NCBI GenBank assembly: GCA_026826555.1
Contig: JAKSZT010053837.1
Location: 326,770-390,769 of the forward strand
DNA length: 64,000 nucleotides
From: Tolypeutes matacus
Lineage: Eukaryota > Chordata > Mammalia > Cingulata > Chlamyphoridae
Direction of reading: 5' to 3'
Part shown: in pieces, positions 35,842 to 48,500 of the stretch
How the letters are laid out: each line of letters begins with the position of its first letter
Position numbering within the stretch: the stretch's first letter is position 1
Notes under the pieces: model-generated
Databases searched by the model: none
Seen by the model: only the letters and a program-made list of their open reading frames with translations
What the model was told of the DNA's origin: nothing
Made by a program: the position numbers and the translations under genes

Positions 35842-35963
35842 TCTCACTTTCCCCCATTTTTAGGGCGCAAACCATGTTCTTTTGCAGCTTTCTACATCTA
35901 CAGAGAAGCAGAATTCTGAATAAACATTTAGAAATGGATATAACAATATTTATTTATATAGAT

Positions 35964-36042
35964 CTCCCTGCTCCACCTTTTGTGGAAATTCATTGCAGCA
36001 ATTCTCTGGATCATTTGCCTGATGCTTCTTTTGTCCGTTGGA
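35964..36042 (+). pseudogene. Lone NK-receptor-like membrane-span exon with a destroyed splice donor
   Basis: An ATATAG acceptor is followed by a frame reading HLLWKFIAAILWIICLMLLL then SVGILATK: a membrane span preceded by Trp-Lys, the pattern seen in Ly49/KLRA and related killer lectin receptors (known Ly49 proteins have HWKFIV at this place). It lines up with KLRD1 exon 2, including the end of the exon, but where KLRD1 has T/GTAAGT this copy has T/ATAAAT, so the donor is lost. No partner exons were found nearby on either strand. Which receptor it came from is not determined: the segment before the Trp is longer than in KLRD1, so it is probably not simply another CD94 copy. Confidence 0.5.
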
Positions 36043-36120
36043 ATCTTAGCTACAAAATATAAATCTTTCATTAAAAGGAAAATCTGCTTTTCTTCTACTC
36101 ACATAGTAGAATCTGATTAA

Positions 36121-36372
36121 GATCATACATTGATTTATCAGTTCAATTTCTTGACCAGGTATAATGTTCTGTATACAGAACAGACAACTGCTTCTCCGTA
36201 GAAATGAGTTCCAAAGAGGTGATAAGCCCTTCTGTGAAGAGAGGGCACACATCTTCACATTCTCCTTTTGCAAAGCACAGGAAAACGAGGAAGCAGCCAT
36301 AAAAGCAGGAGAGGAAAAAAATCCCTGAAATTTTGACAAATTTTTCAAGGCCAATTTATATAGGAAAGGCTG
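36121..36372. repeat. Inverted repeat 2, right arm
   Basis: Reverse complement partner of 35641-35841. The pair encloses the membrane-span exon relic. It is probably an older interspersed repeat present twice in opposite orientation; family not identified. Confidence 0.75.
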
Positions 36373-36540
36373 TAAGAGTGACATGTTGGAAAAAGATTAG
36401 TATTTCAGTTTTGAATGTTGTGTTTGATGAATGTATTCAGTATCCAAGTGGTGATGACACATCGGCATTGTATTTAGGACTCAAGTTCAGAAGGAAGATC
36501 TGAGCAGGAAAAAAGAAAATTGTCATTATATAGATGATAT

Positions 36541-36733
36541 CTTTTTTTTTTTTTTTTTTTAAAGATTTTATTTATTTATTCATTTATCCCCCCCTTGCTG
36601 CTTGTGCTCGCTGGGTCAGCTAACCACGCCGTGCGGGCGGGCTTGCCTTCACCAGGAGGCCCCAGGAACCGAACCCGGGGCCTCCCATATGGTAAATGGG
36701 AGCCCTACTGATTGAGCCACAGCCGCTTCCTTG
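36541..36733 (-). mobile_element. DAS-type SINE, reverse
   Basis: Poly(T), then AAGATTTTATTTATTTATT, a GC-rich middle and the tRNA-like head (AACCGAACCCGGGGCCTCCC; ATTGAGCCACAGCCGCTTCC). Exact target-site duplication TAGATGATATC at 36530-36540 and 36734-36744. Confidence 0.93.
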
Positions 36734-36999
36734 TAGATGATATCTTAAACGAGGAGAGTGTTATCAGTTCTCCAAAGGCAAGCAATGTTTAGAAGTGTTT
36801 TACAGCCCCAAAAGATGGTTTGATCATTATATTTTTTTTATTGATTTATATCTTAATTTAATTATTGTCCTGCATTTAAGCCTTTCTGTTTTAATTCAAC
36901 AAATTGTTATTGTTTTGTATAATTACTACTTTAGATTTACTCATATAATTAACGTTTGATTTGTTCTACATACCTTTTATACCCAGAACTTCATTGTGA

Positions 37000-37330
37000 T
37001 ATCTTTATCTTTCTTTTTTTATTTTTATTTTTTTACTTTATTTTGTACATTTAGTAAGTAAAAATATAAACAATTGAAAACTAAAAAGTAAACACAGATG
37101 AATAAATATATACATTTCTCAATTAAATGCAATGGATACATATACATTTTTTTTTAATCAAACAATATTTTACACAATATATTTGGTTCATAGTAACACA
37201 TTCATACAGTATTTGTCCTTTTGTGTCTGGCTTGCTTCTCTCAACATAATGTCCTCCAGGTTCATCCATGTTTCTTTATCTTTCAATCACAAACTTTTTC
37301 TTTAGAATTTCCTTTAACAGGGTTTCTAAT
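37000..37330 (-). mobile_element. LINE-1 3' UTR fragment, reverse
   Basis: Contains ATAATGTCCTCCAGGTTCAT CCATG-type sequence, the usual reversed LINE-1 3' UTR. The flanking 36745-37000 and 37330-38560 hold AT-rich sequence with no gene I can support. Confidence 0.5.
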
Positions 37331-38559
37331 ACAAATTATCATACTTTCATTTACAGAGTTCTTGTTATAGTTTATAATCTTTTATTCCTTGTTTATAAGT
37401 TCGTTGTTCTCTTTTATTAGGTTAAACATATATTGGTTTAAAATTTGTGCCTTAAATTACAATATCTGAATCTTTTTTTAGTCTCTTGTCTCTGCTGGCT
37501 TTAAATCATGGTGCCTTGTTTTGTGCTTTGTGATTTTTTTTACTCTGAGTTCCTAGTCTTAGGAAGTTTATTTGTCAAAATTCTTTGGGAACAGAGTAAA
37601 ACTTGCTTTCCTTCATTAGGCATTCATATTTTTAATGGGTTATTATAGACTATTAACCTACAACCATTTTAAATATATCTATGCCTGAAATTCTTTTGGA
37701 TTTCACTTTGGCTAGACTTTGGGATGCAAACTTTAACGATGGCTCATTTGTGGTTATAAATGCTCAATGGATATTTTTCTTTTCCAGTCCATCTCTTCAA
37801 AGGTCAAGGCTAGCAAGCAACCTTGCTGCTATTTCCTGTACTACGGATTGCATATGTTATTTCTTATATGAGTTTTCAGCCTTTGGAGATCCCCGTTTTA
37901 GAAAGATAAACTGTATTGAACCCTTCAGGTTAGTTGGTCCCTAGGCTTTCCTTTGTTTTCTTAGTGCCCCATGCCAACCATCAAACAGAAACTCAGGTTC
38001 CTTAAGTTTCATATAAACCCTCAGAATGAAAGCTAGTGCCAGTTGTTGCTTTTCTTTTGGGATTTTCATTTTCATTTAATTCTGAGTTTCTACCAATTTC
38101 TTACCCATTTTTCAGTTTAGCAATGTTTTGATAAATTGTAATATATTCTTTAACTTTCTTTTGTTATTTTCAGTGGAAAGAATTTTAAGCTATCTTCCCC
38201 ACCATAATTCCAGAAACAGAAGCAAATATGGCACAAGTTTTCTGAGTGCTTGTTAATATTTTTCTGTGTGCTTTTTTGCATTCTTTCTATATTTTAAATA
38301 TTTCCCAGTAAAATCCTAAAGCAAATTTGACTAAATGCTAAGTTTTGTTAATTCTGGATGGTGAACATTACTATTTTTCAAAATAATTTTAAAACTAGTT
38401 TGGGCTAACACATTTCTCTATCCTTGATTGACTACACTGAAAAATAAATAAATACTTTTCTCCATGGAATTTTCTACTAACTCTCCCCTAATCAGCTATT
38501 CATTCTGTATCTTCACTCTGTATGTATTACATAAAACCTACAAATTTCCAATTGCATTT

Positions 38560-38870
38560 AGAATAAAAATCCAAAATTACTACTAAGGTATACAAAGCTC
38601 ATTATGATTTAGCCTCTGCCTCCTTCTCCCTCACTTTTTTTATGCCTCACCCAGTCCACCATTCTGCTCCCTTTCAAACTAGCTTTCTTTGGAGTCACAG
38701 TATCTTCTTTTCTGCACATTTGCAAGTATCATCCCATTTGCCAGTAATTCTATTTGCCTAACAATTTGTCTAGATAATTTCTACTAATTCAACAGATTTC
38801 AACTCAAATGTAATTTCTTCCATAAGCATTATACAACCTCTTCAAACTCTGTTCTTTAGTTTCTATTCTT
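38560..38870 (-). repeat. L2-like LINE fragment, reverse
   Basis: CATTATGATTTAGCCTCTGC, CATTCTGCTCCCTTTCAAAC and TCAAATGTAATTTCTTCCAT follow the order of the reversed L2 3' region. Degenerate. Confidence 0.5.
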
Positions 38871-39239
38871 TGTGGCAAAAAAAATGCCATATTCTTATTG
38901 CACAGAGTAATTCAATTTCTGGATAACATGGCATTGGCTGTATTGAATTGCTAGTGGCATGTTGAAATTTTGAGGGTGTTTTGGTGGATTTTTCAAATTT
39001 TATTTGGAAACTTTTGAATATGGAAAATGCAATACAATGAACCCTCATCGTAAGTTTATTAATTTTCAAATGTTTGGAGGTCAAAAATTTCTAAAAGCAA
39101 AAGTTTCATATACATATATATTTAATATTATCATAGCCTCAAATTTATATCAACACTTGGTATCTTCAAAAGTTTAGAAATTTTTAAAAATGAATCTCTA
39201 TATTACTTAAAATTAAAAGCAAAATGAAACAAAAACAAC

Positions 39240-39439
39240 CCCACTTTGAAAGAAGAAAAGTTTATTAATTCTTTTCCATCTTTGCCTACAAAATTGCTTT
39301 TTTAGAGGATGACACATATGGGTAGATAATTTAATAAAAATTTGTGGAATTTTCTTTTTTTTTTTTTTCTTCATGGTCAACATTCAGAGAATGGCTTTGT
39401 GTCTTCTGTATCTTTTATAATCTCTAAATCATAAGCACC
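39240..39439 (-). other. KLRK1: KLRK1 3' UTR
   Basis: About 200 bases from the stop codon to just past a minus-strand AATAAA at 39261-39266. The true end was not determined. Confidence 0.5.
39261..39266 (-). terminator. KLRK1: Candidate polyadenylation signal of KLRK1
   Basis: AATAAA on the minus strand about 175 bases after the KLRK1 stop codon. Confidence 0.5.
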
Positions 39440-39557
39440 TTACAAATTCCTCTGCATGCAGATATATGTGTTTGAAGTTAGACAATTTTCGGTATAGCCT
39501 TTAAAGCTTGAGCCATAGACTGCACAGGTGTCATTCTGCATTTCAATCATTGTTAGT
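39440..39557 (-). CDS. KLRK1: KLRK1 coding exon 7 (lectin domain, end) and stop
   Basis: Acceptor CTCTCATCTAG. Encodes [25 protein letters not shown] and [10 protein letters not shown], then TAA at 39440-39442. Completes the fold with Cys189, 203 and 211. Confidence 0.95.
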
Positions 39558-42500
39558 CTAGATGAGAGAGAAGGACAAATTATATTCATGACTTTATTAA
39601 GGCAATAATGTCAAAATGAAAGAATATATATTGGACTTGCAATATAGGTAATTAATGATATAATTTCAGGAGATTTTAGGATCATGCCTGGATCTTCTTC
39701 ATCCTTATATATGCAAAATACAGCCAACTCAGTGTATAAAGGTATTCAATTCCATTATATTTTATATTATATTCAATTTTTTAGCAATAGGTCAGTTCAG
39801 AAAGACTAGAATCTCTTCATCTATATACCTGAGTGAAATGAAAGTTTTAAAACGCTTGTTTAGAACAAATAGATTAGAAATGAATTCAGGATGCAACTTA
39901 GAATACAACAGATGGCATGCTTTGTGCAAAAATGAACAATCTTCTTCATATATATGTCATTTCACTTTGTAAGGAAATTAAAAAACATGTAAAATCCTCA
40001 TATATATTTGAGGCACGTGTGTGTGTGTGTGTGTGTATAGGTATTCCACACAGGGATAGCTATTTCTATATCTGTATTTTATTCTGGGATCTTGATTAAA
40101 TTGGAGATTTATGATTAGGATAATGAAAAATGATTTGTTTTCTGCCAAGAACAGGTGGAAAGAGCCATATTCTGATGGTTTCTGTATTTTAAAATGTTAT
40201 ATAGAACCAAATGAACTCTATAGGGTGAAAAATACGAGATTTTTAGTACCTTCTTTTAGTGGGTCACAATCTAAGCACATCGGAGCCTCATCTTTTCTAA
40301 TCTCACTTTCCTCATGTGGTTCTTCACTTTCTGCGTCCATTGTCCCACACCACACTGATCACACTCCTGCCAGAGCACTGATAGATAACCTTGGATTATA
40401 CCTATTTGTTTATCTCTATATCTCTGACTGGGGTGTGAAACTCTTGAAGGAGTTATGTTTTAACTGTCTCTTAGCCATGACTGCCTAGGCACCTCTGCCT
40501 AGCTCCTGGAAGTTGAGTAATTCTCAATATATATTACATACATAACAGAAATTTAGTATGCTAGTTGCTTTGCTCTCAAAAGAAACGTTTGCATTTACAT
40601 AGGGGAAAACATTGAGAGACTACAATTCAAAAGTGTATTAGTGTTTCTAAAGAATAGACTTTTGTTTTTGTCAATCTAGGCAGAAATGAGGCCATCCCAG
40701 AACAATTCTAGGAGATACTGTGGCCTCCAAATTCCAAATGTATGATTAGTGAGAAGGTGTGCATTTTCTGTTCTAATGAATACAAGGGAGAANNNNNNNN
40801 NNTTAGTGAGAAGGTGTGCATTTTCTGTTCTAATGAATACAAGGGAGAAACGTCTTGATTACTGCAAATTAACCATTAAAGTGGCAAAGCCAATAAAAAT
40901 CAGTGAAAAAGTAAGAGTAATATTTAAATCATTTGTGGTGGTTTGGAGTGATGTACCCCAGAAAAAAACATGTTGTTAAACTTAATCCATTCCTTTGGGT
41001 GTGAACCCTTGTAAATAGGACATTTTCACGAGATTACCTCATATAAGGTGTGCCCCAGAATGGGATTTAGTTCTATTACTGAAAAACTTATAGAGAAAGT
41101 CACAGAGAGAGAAAGAATCCACAGAGGGAGCAGCCAGAAGGTAAAAGTCAGTGGAATCCAAAAGAGAAGGGAGAGGCCAGAAGAAGCCACCATGTGCAGT
41201 GCCATGTGACAGAGGAGCCCAGGACCAAGGATCCCCAGCAGACAGCACCAAAATGCCAGTCTTTGTGAAGAAAGCATGGCCTTGATGATGCCTTGATTTG
41301 GATTTCTCCTAGCCTCAAAACCTTGAGCCAATAAATTCCCAGTGTTTAAGCCAACCCATTGCATGGTATTTGCTTTAGCAACAAGGAAACTAAAACACCA
41401 TTGAATAGTTCTGGCTCTACAGTCAGAAAGACCAATATCTGAATCCCTGTTGCAAGTTACTAATTTTATGGCCATATGTGAGTTACTCTACTCTCTATGA
41501 CTCAGTCCCTTAACAGTAAAATTAGGCTGTAAGTAATACCAACCACCTAAAGTTTTTAAGGGTACAAAAGAGCTTAAAACTGCCTGAGAGATAGGAAACA
41601 CCTAATTAACCTAATATTAATAATGATGTTGTTGTAATTGCTGTATTTTATCACTTATTAAAGACTTTGAGACTCAAACAACTAAAATATACTTGATAAA
41701 AAGAAAAACATTCACAATATCACCTGTGATATTAAGAGACTGAAGGAAAAGGGAAAACGGCACTTAGGTTTTAATCTTGACCTTTGTGCTAGAATGGGGA
41801 AATTACTGAACAGTGTGGTAACAGGACAGCTCTTTCAAATGATAGAAATGACCTTTTTAGAGAGATGCTCTTGCATTCAAACCAATGATTAAGTTTACAT
41901 TCATAAACTGGTTACATTAAGTTACATTCATAAACTGTACATTCATAAACTGTACATTAAGTTACATTCATAAACTGGTTACCGAATTATTGCCATTTAG
42001 TCCTGGTGCTTGAAGGTGGGTTGTATAGTTAAGTGGTTAAAAGAGAAGATTATAGAAACCGAGTACATGGAATACCTGAGGTTCCAGAAAGACAAACGTG
42101 GCAAGATTTCTCAGAACAGAGTATTAGAGATAAGAGAGTTGAATAGAGAAAAAATCTGGAGATATACAGAAAGTCCCACTTGAGAATTCAGCAGAATGCT
42201 GATCAGTGCATGGGTGTGACGGAACCAGCCAAGGCTGGAGAAAGAACAATCCAAAAGGTTTAGAGGGTACAGCACCTGGTGTTTACACAGGCTATGGAAT
42301 CATGCCTGTTCTCTCCAGCCATACTGTAATACTTCGTAACTCACTAGACTAGGTAGATTATTGTGAAGGGTTCTTGCATCAGTAGTGAGGAAAAATTAAC
42401 CCTGGATTAAACATCCTGCTTAATAATACATAAAAGTAAAACCCAAACAGATCAACCTGTTTCTAAGTCACTTAGGAGCATACCAGAGAAAATTTCAAAA

Positions 42501-45500
42501 TTATTTTTTAAGAATAAACAATATGTAGTATCAGTGGGCCTTACTTTGTAATATAGATAACCTAACCCCCCAATGTATCAGAATATGACTCATTTATAAT
42601 TTTCCTATAATTAGTACTATACCCCTTAAATATGTGTCCCAGAGACTTAAATCCTCTGGCTGTTCATATGCTGGTTGAGCCCTGAATCTCAGCAGAGTTG
42701 CAGTCAATACCTATTCTCCAATTCATCGGACTCGCCCAGGACAACTAACAAAAGGGTGATAATGGACAACACCCGTCCCAAAAAAGCAGAGTATCTACAA
42801 CTGCAAGCAAGACAGGTCTATCCATTTGTCCCGTGGGATCTAAACCCACTCTCAACTGGAAGCAGAATGGACATCACCATTCCCAAATCTCAAGATAGAG
42901 GAATGAATAAACATAAGGGGGGAATGCAACTATGGACTAAAGTAGACTTATTATTATTCTAGTAATGGAAGAACTTGTAAGATTGATATAAAGACGGTGG
43001 TCACCAGAGGTTCTGAGTAGAGGGAGAGGGAAGAATAGGTGTAATAAAGGACAAGTTTGGGACATTGGAATTGTTTTGCAGGACATTGCAATGACAGATA
43101 TAGGCCATCATACATTTTGTCAAAACCTATAAAATTGTGCAGTGGAAAGTGTAAATCAGAATGTAAACTATAGACCATGGTTGGTAGCAATGCTTCAATA
43201 TGTGTTCATCAGTTGTGACAAATGTATCAGACTAATGAAAGGTATCGTTAATGGGGGAAGTGTGTGTGGGGGGGGAGGGTGGTATATAAGAATCGCCTGT
43301 ATTTTTGATGTAACATTTATGTGGTCTAAAGCTTATTTTAAAATAAAATTAAAATTAAAAATAAATAAAAAATAAAAATAAACAAATTTGTAGTACCAAA
43401 GAAGATAAAATTCATGATGTATGGAATTCAATAAAAACTACCAGGAAAGCGAAAAATCAAAATAATATGACCATAATGGGGAGGAAAATCAAAGCAAAAA
43501 AAATCAATCAAAACTGACACGGAGCTAGCACAGATGTTAGAACTAGCAGAAAGGGCATTAAACATGTTACTATGAATGTATTCTATACATTCAAAAATTA
43601 AATAAAGACAAGGTAAATATTTTAAAAAGCTAGCCAAATGAACTTACAGAAATGAAAACTACAACATCTGTGATGAAATATGCACTTGCTAGAATAATGG
43701 AAGATTATATATTGCAGAAGGAAATATTAGTGAACTTGAAGTCATGGCAATAGAAACCATCCAAAAAAGAAACATAACCAGAAAAGAAAAATGAACAGAA
43801 TATCAGTCAGCTCTGCCTCAATTTCAACGGGATTAATGTACCTATAATTAGAATCTCTGAAGAAAAAAAAAAAGGGAAGGGGAAAGAAAATATTTGAAGA
43901 AATAATGGCAGTAAGTTTTATAATTTTCTTCAAAATTATAAACTCACAGATTCAAGAGCCTCATCCAAAAGGCAAGTGCAAGAAAGACGAAGAAAACTGA
44001 ACCAAGACAAACTAAAAATGACTTTTCCAAATCCAGTGATAAAGAAAAATTATTAAAGCAGCCAGAAGAGAAAAAGACATGTTATATAGAGGAACAAAGA
44101 TAAGAAAATAAATAAGAATAAGAACAGAAATCAATGAAATAAAAATGAAAAACAAATGGTAAATAAGCACAAAAAAATATGTTCAACATCATTAGTCATT
44201 AGGGAGATTTAAATTAAAAGCACAATAAGATACCACAACACAACTATCAGAATGTCTAAAATTAAAGAGGATGACCATTCCAAGTGCTGGCTAAGAAGTG
44301 GAGAAATTAGAAATCTCGCATATTGGGAATGTAAAATGGTATAATAACTTTAGGTCACTGTTTGGCAGTTTCTTAGAAGTTTAACATAGACCTGTCATAT
44401 GATCCAGCCATTCTACTCCTAGGTATTTACACAAGAAAAATGAAAGCATATGTTCAAGCAAAGGCCTGTATACAAATGTTCAAAGCAAGCAGCTTGATTT
44501 GTAACAGTCAACAAATGTTAACCATGCAAATATCCATCAAAAGATGGAAATGTAAACAAATTGGGCTATATCAAAAAATGGAATGCTTCTCAGAAATAAA
44601 AGAAGTTAACTCTTTATACATTTTATAAGATGACTGAATCTCCAAATAATTATAGTGAGTCAAAGAAGCCAGACATAAAAATAAGGATATACTGACTCCA
44701 TTCATGTTAAAATTTTATAAATTGCAAAGTAATCGAAAATGATAGAAAGCAGATGAGTTGCCTGAGGACAGGAAGAAGTAGGCAGGGAGGGACATCAAAA
44801 AAGAATCTCAGAAAGGGCAAGAGGAAGTTTTGCAGGTGAAAGATATGTTAATTATCTTGATGACATTTTTTGGTTTTGTGGGTGTATACATACGTCAAAT
44901 TTAGCAAATTGCACATTTTATATCTGTACAATTTATTGTATGTTTATTATATCTCAATAAAGCTGTTAAAACTTAAAATAAAATAACTCATAAAATACTT
45001 AACCCCTCTGTTTAGGTGTCCTGATCTAGAGAGTGGGCATTATACCTTGCATAGTTCAGCAAATAATAAGCACTCAAAATTATACAACATTGTTGTTTGT
45101 TCTTCTGTATTCCTTGTTTTCTATATCTAGACCCTAAGTTTTTTGCTGAATTGGTTAGAATATAGGAATGTCTTGGGGTTGTGCAAAGGAAAATGTGATA
45201 GATGAATGATCAGATGGGACGGCTTAGGAACAAATCCACAAATGTAGACCGTATTGGGCCAGAGACTTACTGGTTGGGCAAGAGAATGGAGCCATCTTCC
45301 CACTGCCAGGACCCATTTGTTGGGATTTGCACTAGTCCCATCCAATGATATGACTTAATTAATTTGAAGAAATCCTGTTTAAAGACACAAATAAATGACC
45401 AATAATGTCAATGCTCAGAATTCTGAAAAGCACAAGGACACAATCATTTCATCATTTCTCCCAACACTTGGGGAAAATGTATTCTGTCCCCTAATTAGTA

Positions 45501-48500
45501 TAATTCCCACATAGCACATATATAATCCCTGCAATTTCTGTGCTTTCTTATTTTTAATGCAGAAAGATATTGATTTCGTATTAGAATATCTGAGTCTTAT
45601 TCCTGACTATTGCATACTACCCATTCGATATTACATAAATCACACAAAAAAACATTAAAAATAAAGAGATTGGAGGTTACAGTTCAATGATATTTCCCAA
45701 GATCACATGAGATATGTACATGTATTTTCAAATATATATCTTATATATACCCCCTTCCTTCCAACTTAATATGTGTTGAAATGACATTATTTAGTAAAAT
45801 GGCTGTTATGTTTTCAAGCACTCTAACTGTAACATCTTAATTATAATGATTAATTTTTATCCATTCCTTAAAACTCTAATGTTAATTCATCTGCTCACAT
45901 TTTGTAGGATAGATAGTTAGTGATGGTAAAACTATGAATAAATCAGATTTTGCCTTTGGATTAATTAATTAAATTAAATAAAGTAATATTTTAAAAAAAT
46001 GCATTGCATAGTATACTAAATACATATTGTGTTCAATTTCATACTGATAGAATTGTCTTACTCAATCTGACTTTATTTAATTAGCTATAGCTTCAATATC
46101 TTGCCTGAGATGACTCATTGAATTTGTAACTGAAGGAGAAAGAACATTTGTGTTCCAGGCTTATGTTCCAGTGAGTTGCCTCATATGTTAGGAGTTAAAT
46201 ATAGGAAGAGGAGTTAAAACTAATACTCAACCTGCTCCACTCTGTTGTATATCTTCAGGAGACTAGAATTTTGAGACTTACAAGAATCTCGACTCTGGTA
46301 CCAGTTTTTACTTTCATTAGAAAATTGGTAGCAGTTATTTCGAACACATATCCAGTTTTTAGGGCATGGACCACAGTAGCTTTCTAGAAAGGGAGAATAT
46401 AATATTAATTCTTCATATATCCAATATTATAGCATTTTCTGTTTAGTCAAGTTAAAAGCATTTTCCATTCCAACTCTAAAATTTCAAACAATTAAACCAT
46501 TATTGTTATAACCTATGACACATCTCTACACATTTACAAAGACATGCCAAAACTAAGTATCCTCTATTTTTTAAGAGAATTCCCTTATTTTATCTATCTA
46601 TCTGTATATATATTTATGAATATCTTATAGACATAAATGACAGGAAATTATGGACTAAAATTAATCATTTCCTTACTCCCTCATCAACTCCATTGGATAT
46701 ATATCTACATCCTAATATAAATATAGTTATAGACATCTGTACTGCAAAACAAGAAAACATTCACTTACCTTCAAAAGAAATAGGAGATTCTTCACTGGAT
46801 AATGCTATTAAAATAATGACATGATTAAAAAGTTTCATAATGTTACCAACTTAATTTTGTTTGGCAAAAAATAGCTTACAAGTTGAGACCAATAGCAAAA
46901 ATATTAGGACATTTGTTCACTATTGTTAGGCTATGTTTCTGTGAGTCTGAGTATTAATCAAAGTAATGCATTACAACTGTTAGATCAAAAATGCTGTGAT
47001 CCATATATTTGTCATCACTTACAATTTATGAATATGATACTGTATATGGTTACCATAACAATGAAACGGATCCCCATAGCTGCAGCAATAAAATGGCCAA
47101 GAAAAAATGGAGATGCTGTCAAAGAGAATAAAAAGAGAGATAATAAAAAGGATACAAGGCTCGGGTATCTTTTTTTTTTTTCATTAGAGACGTTGTAAGT
47201 TCACAAAACAATCATGCATGCCATACAGGGTTCCCATACATCATCCCACCACCAACACCTTTCATTGTTGTGGAACATTTCTTACAAATGATGAAATGAC
47301 ATCATCAAAATATTACTGCTAACTATAGGCCCTAGTTTACATTTGGAGTATTTGAGTGTTTTCCCCATAAACCACACCCATTATTAATGCCATGTATTAG
47401 TACTGCGTATTTGTTATAGTTTATGAGAGAACAGTCTCATATTGGTACTGTTAACCACGTCCATCATCCACCACGGGGTTCAATGCATTATATGGTTCCC
47501 TGCCTTATACAATCCATCCCAAATGGACGCTCAGTGGCTCTCAGTTTCACCACAGAATTGCGCTGTCATCATCTCAGTCAAAGAACGTTTTCATAGCTCT
47601 AAGAGGAAAACTCCCATACCCGCTTATACCTGCTTGTTGTTGACCCTCACATTGATATAGTATCAGGCATCTGTTTATTTAAGATAAAATTTAGGGTGTT
47701 TCTTTTGAGGGGTCAGTATTAGTTCTTTTTCTACTTTAATTATTTTTCTCAGATAGGTAAGTTTTTAAATAGGTAAATGTTTTTATATATAAGAATACAG
47801 AAATGAAAATGTTCTACTCCTCCTCACAAATCTTCCTAGAATGACTCAAAGTTATCATTTTTATTTTTCTATTCAGATACAATAACAAATATTGGCAGCC
47901 AGTTCCCTTCAACCACCATTTTAAACACATGTTTAAGAAACTATACAAAATATCTATGAATTTTTTTCATGTATGAAAATGTACCAGTGATCATTCCATA
48001 TCATGACTTATAAAGCTACCTCATTTTTATAAAATAGCTGGCTATATTGTATTCCATTGATAAATGGATTAAAATCTAATTATTGACAGACTTTTAATTT
48101 TTTCTTAATAGATAATTAAATCATTTCTAACTTTGTGCATGTTTTTGAGTACCTCTCTAAGAGAAATCTCCCCAAAGGTAATTAATGAGCCAAAGCCATG
48201 TGCTTTTGAAATTTTTGTGATGATTGAAAATTTCAGTCCAAAGAAGTTCAACCAATTTACACAGTACCAAGAATAAATGTAAATGCCTGTTCGCTCACAC
48301 TTTCCTCAGCACTGAATATTATTTGCATTTTAAAATTTACAAATCTGGTAGGCTGAAGTAGTTCTGTAAATAGCAATAGAGTCATCTCTTCTATAAAGTT
48401 TAAAAACATAACTCTAGAGGACATTTTTCTTTCTTTCCTCTTCTGTTTTCCATTTCTATTCTCTTTTCCTTAAAGATATTTGCTCCAGTGATTCTTTAGG

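Noticed and set aside
36046..36384. Minus-strand open frame of 112 codons, with a similar plus-strand frame at 35649-35834.
   Set aside because: Both are readings of the two arms of inverted repeat 2. No known domain, so treated as repeat-derived.
40749..40979. Open frame spanning the N gap.
   Set aside because: It exists only because the flanks of the assembly gap are duplicated.
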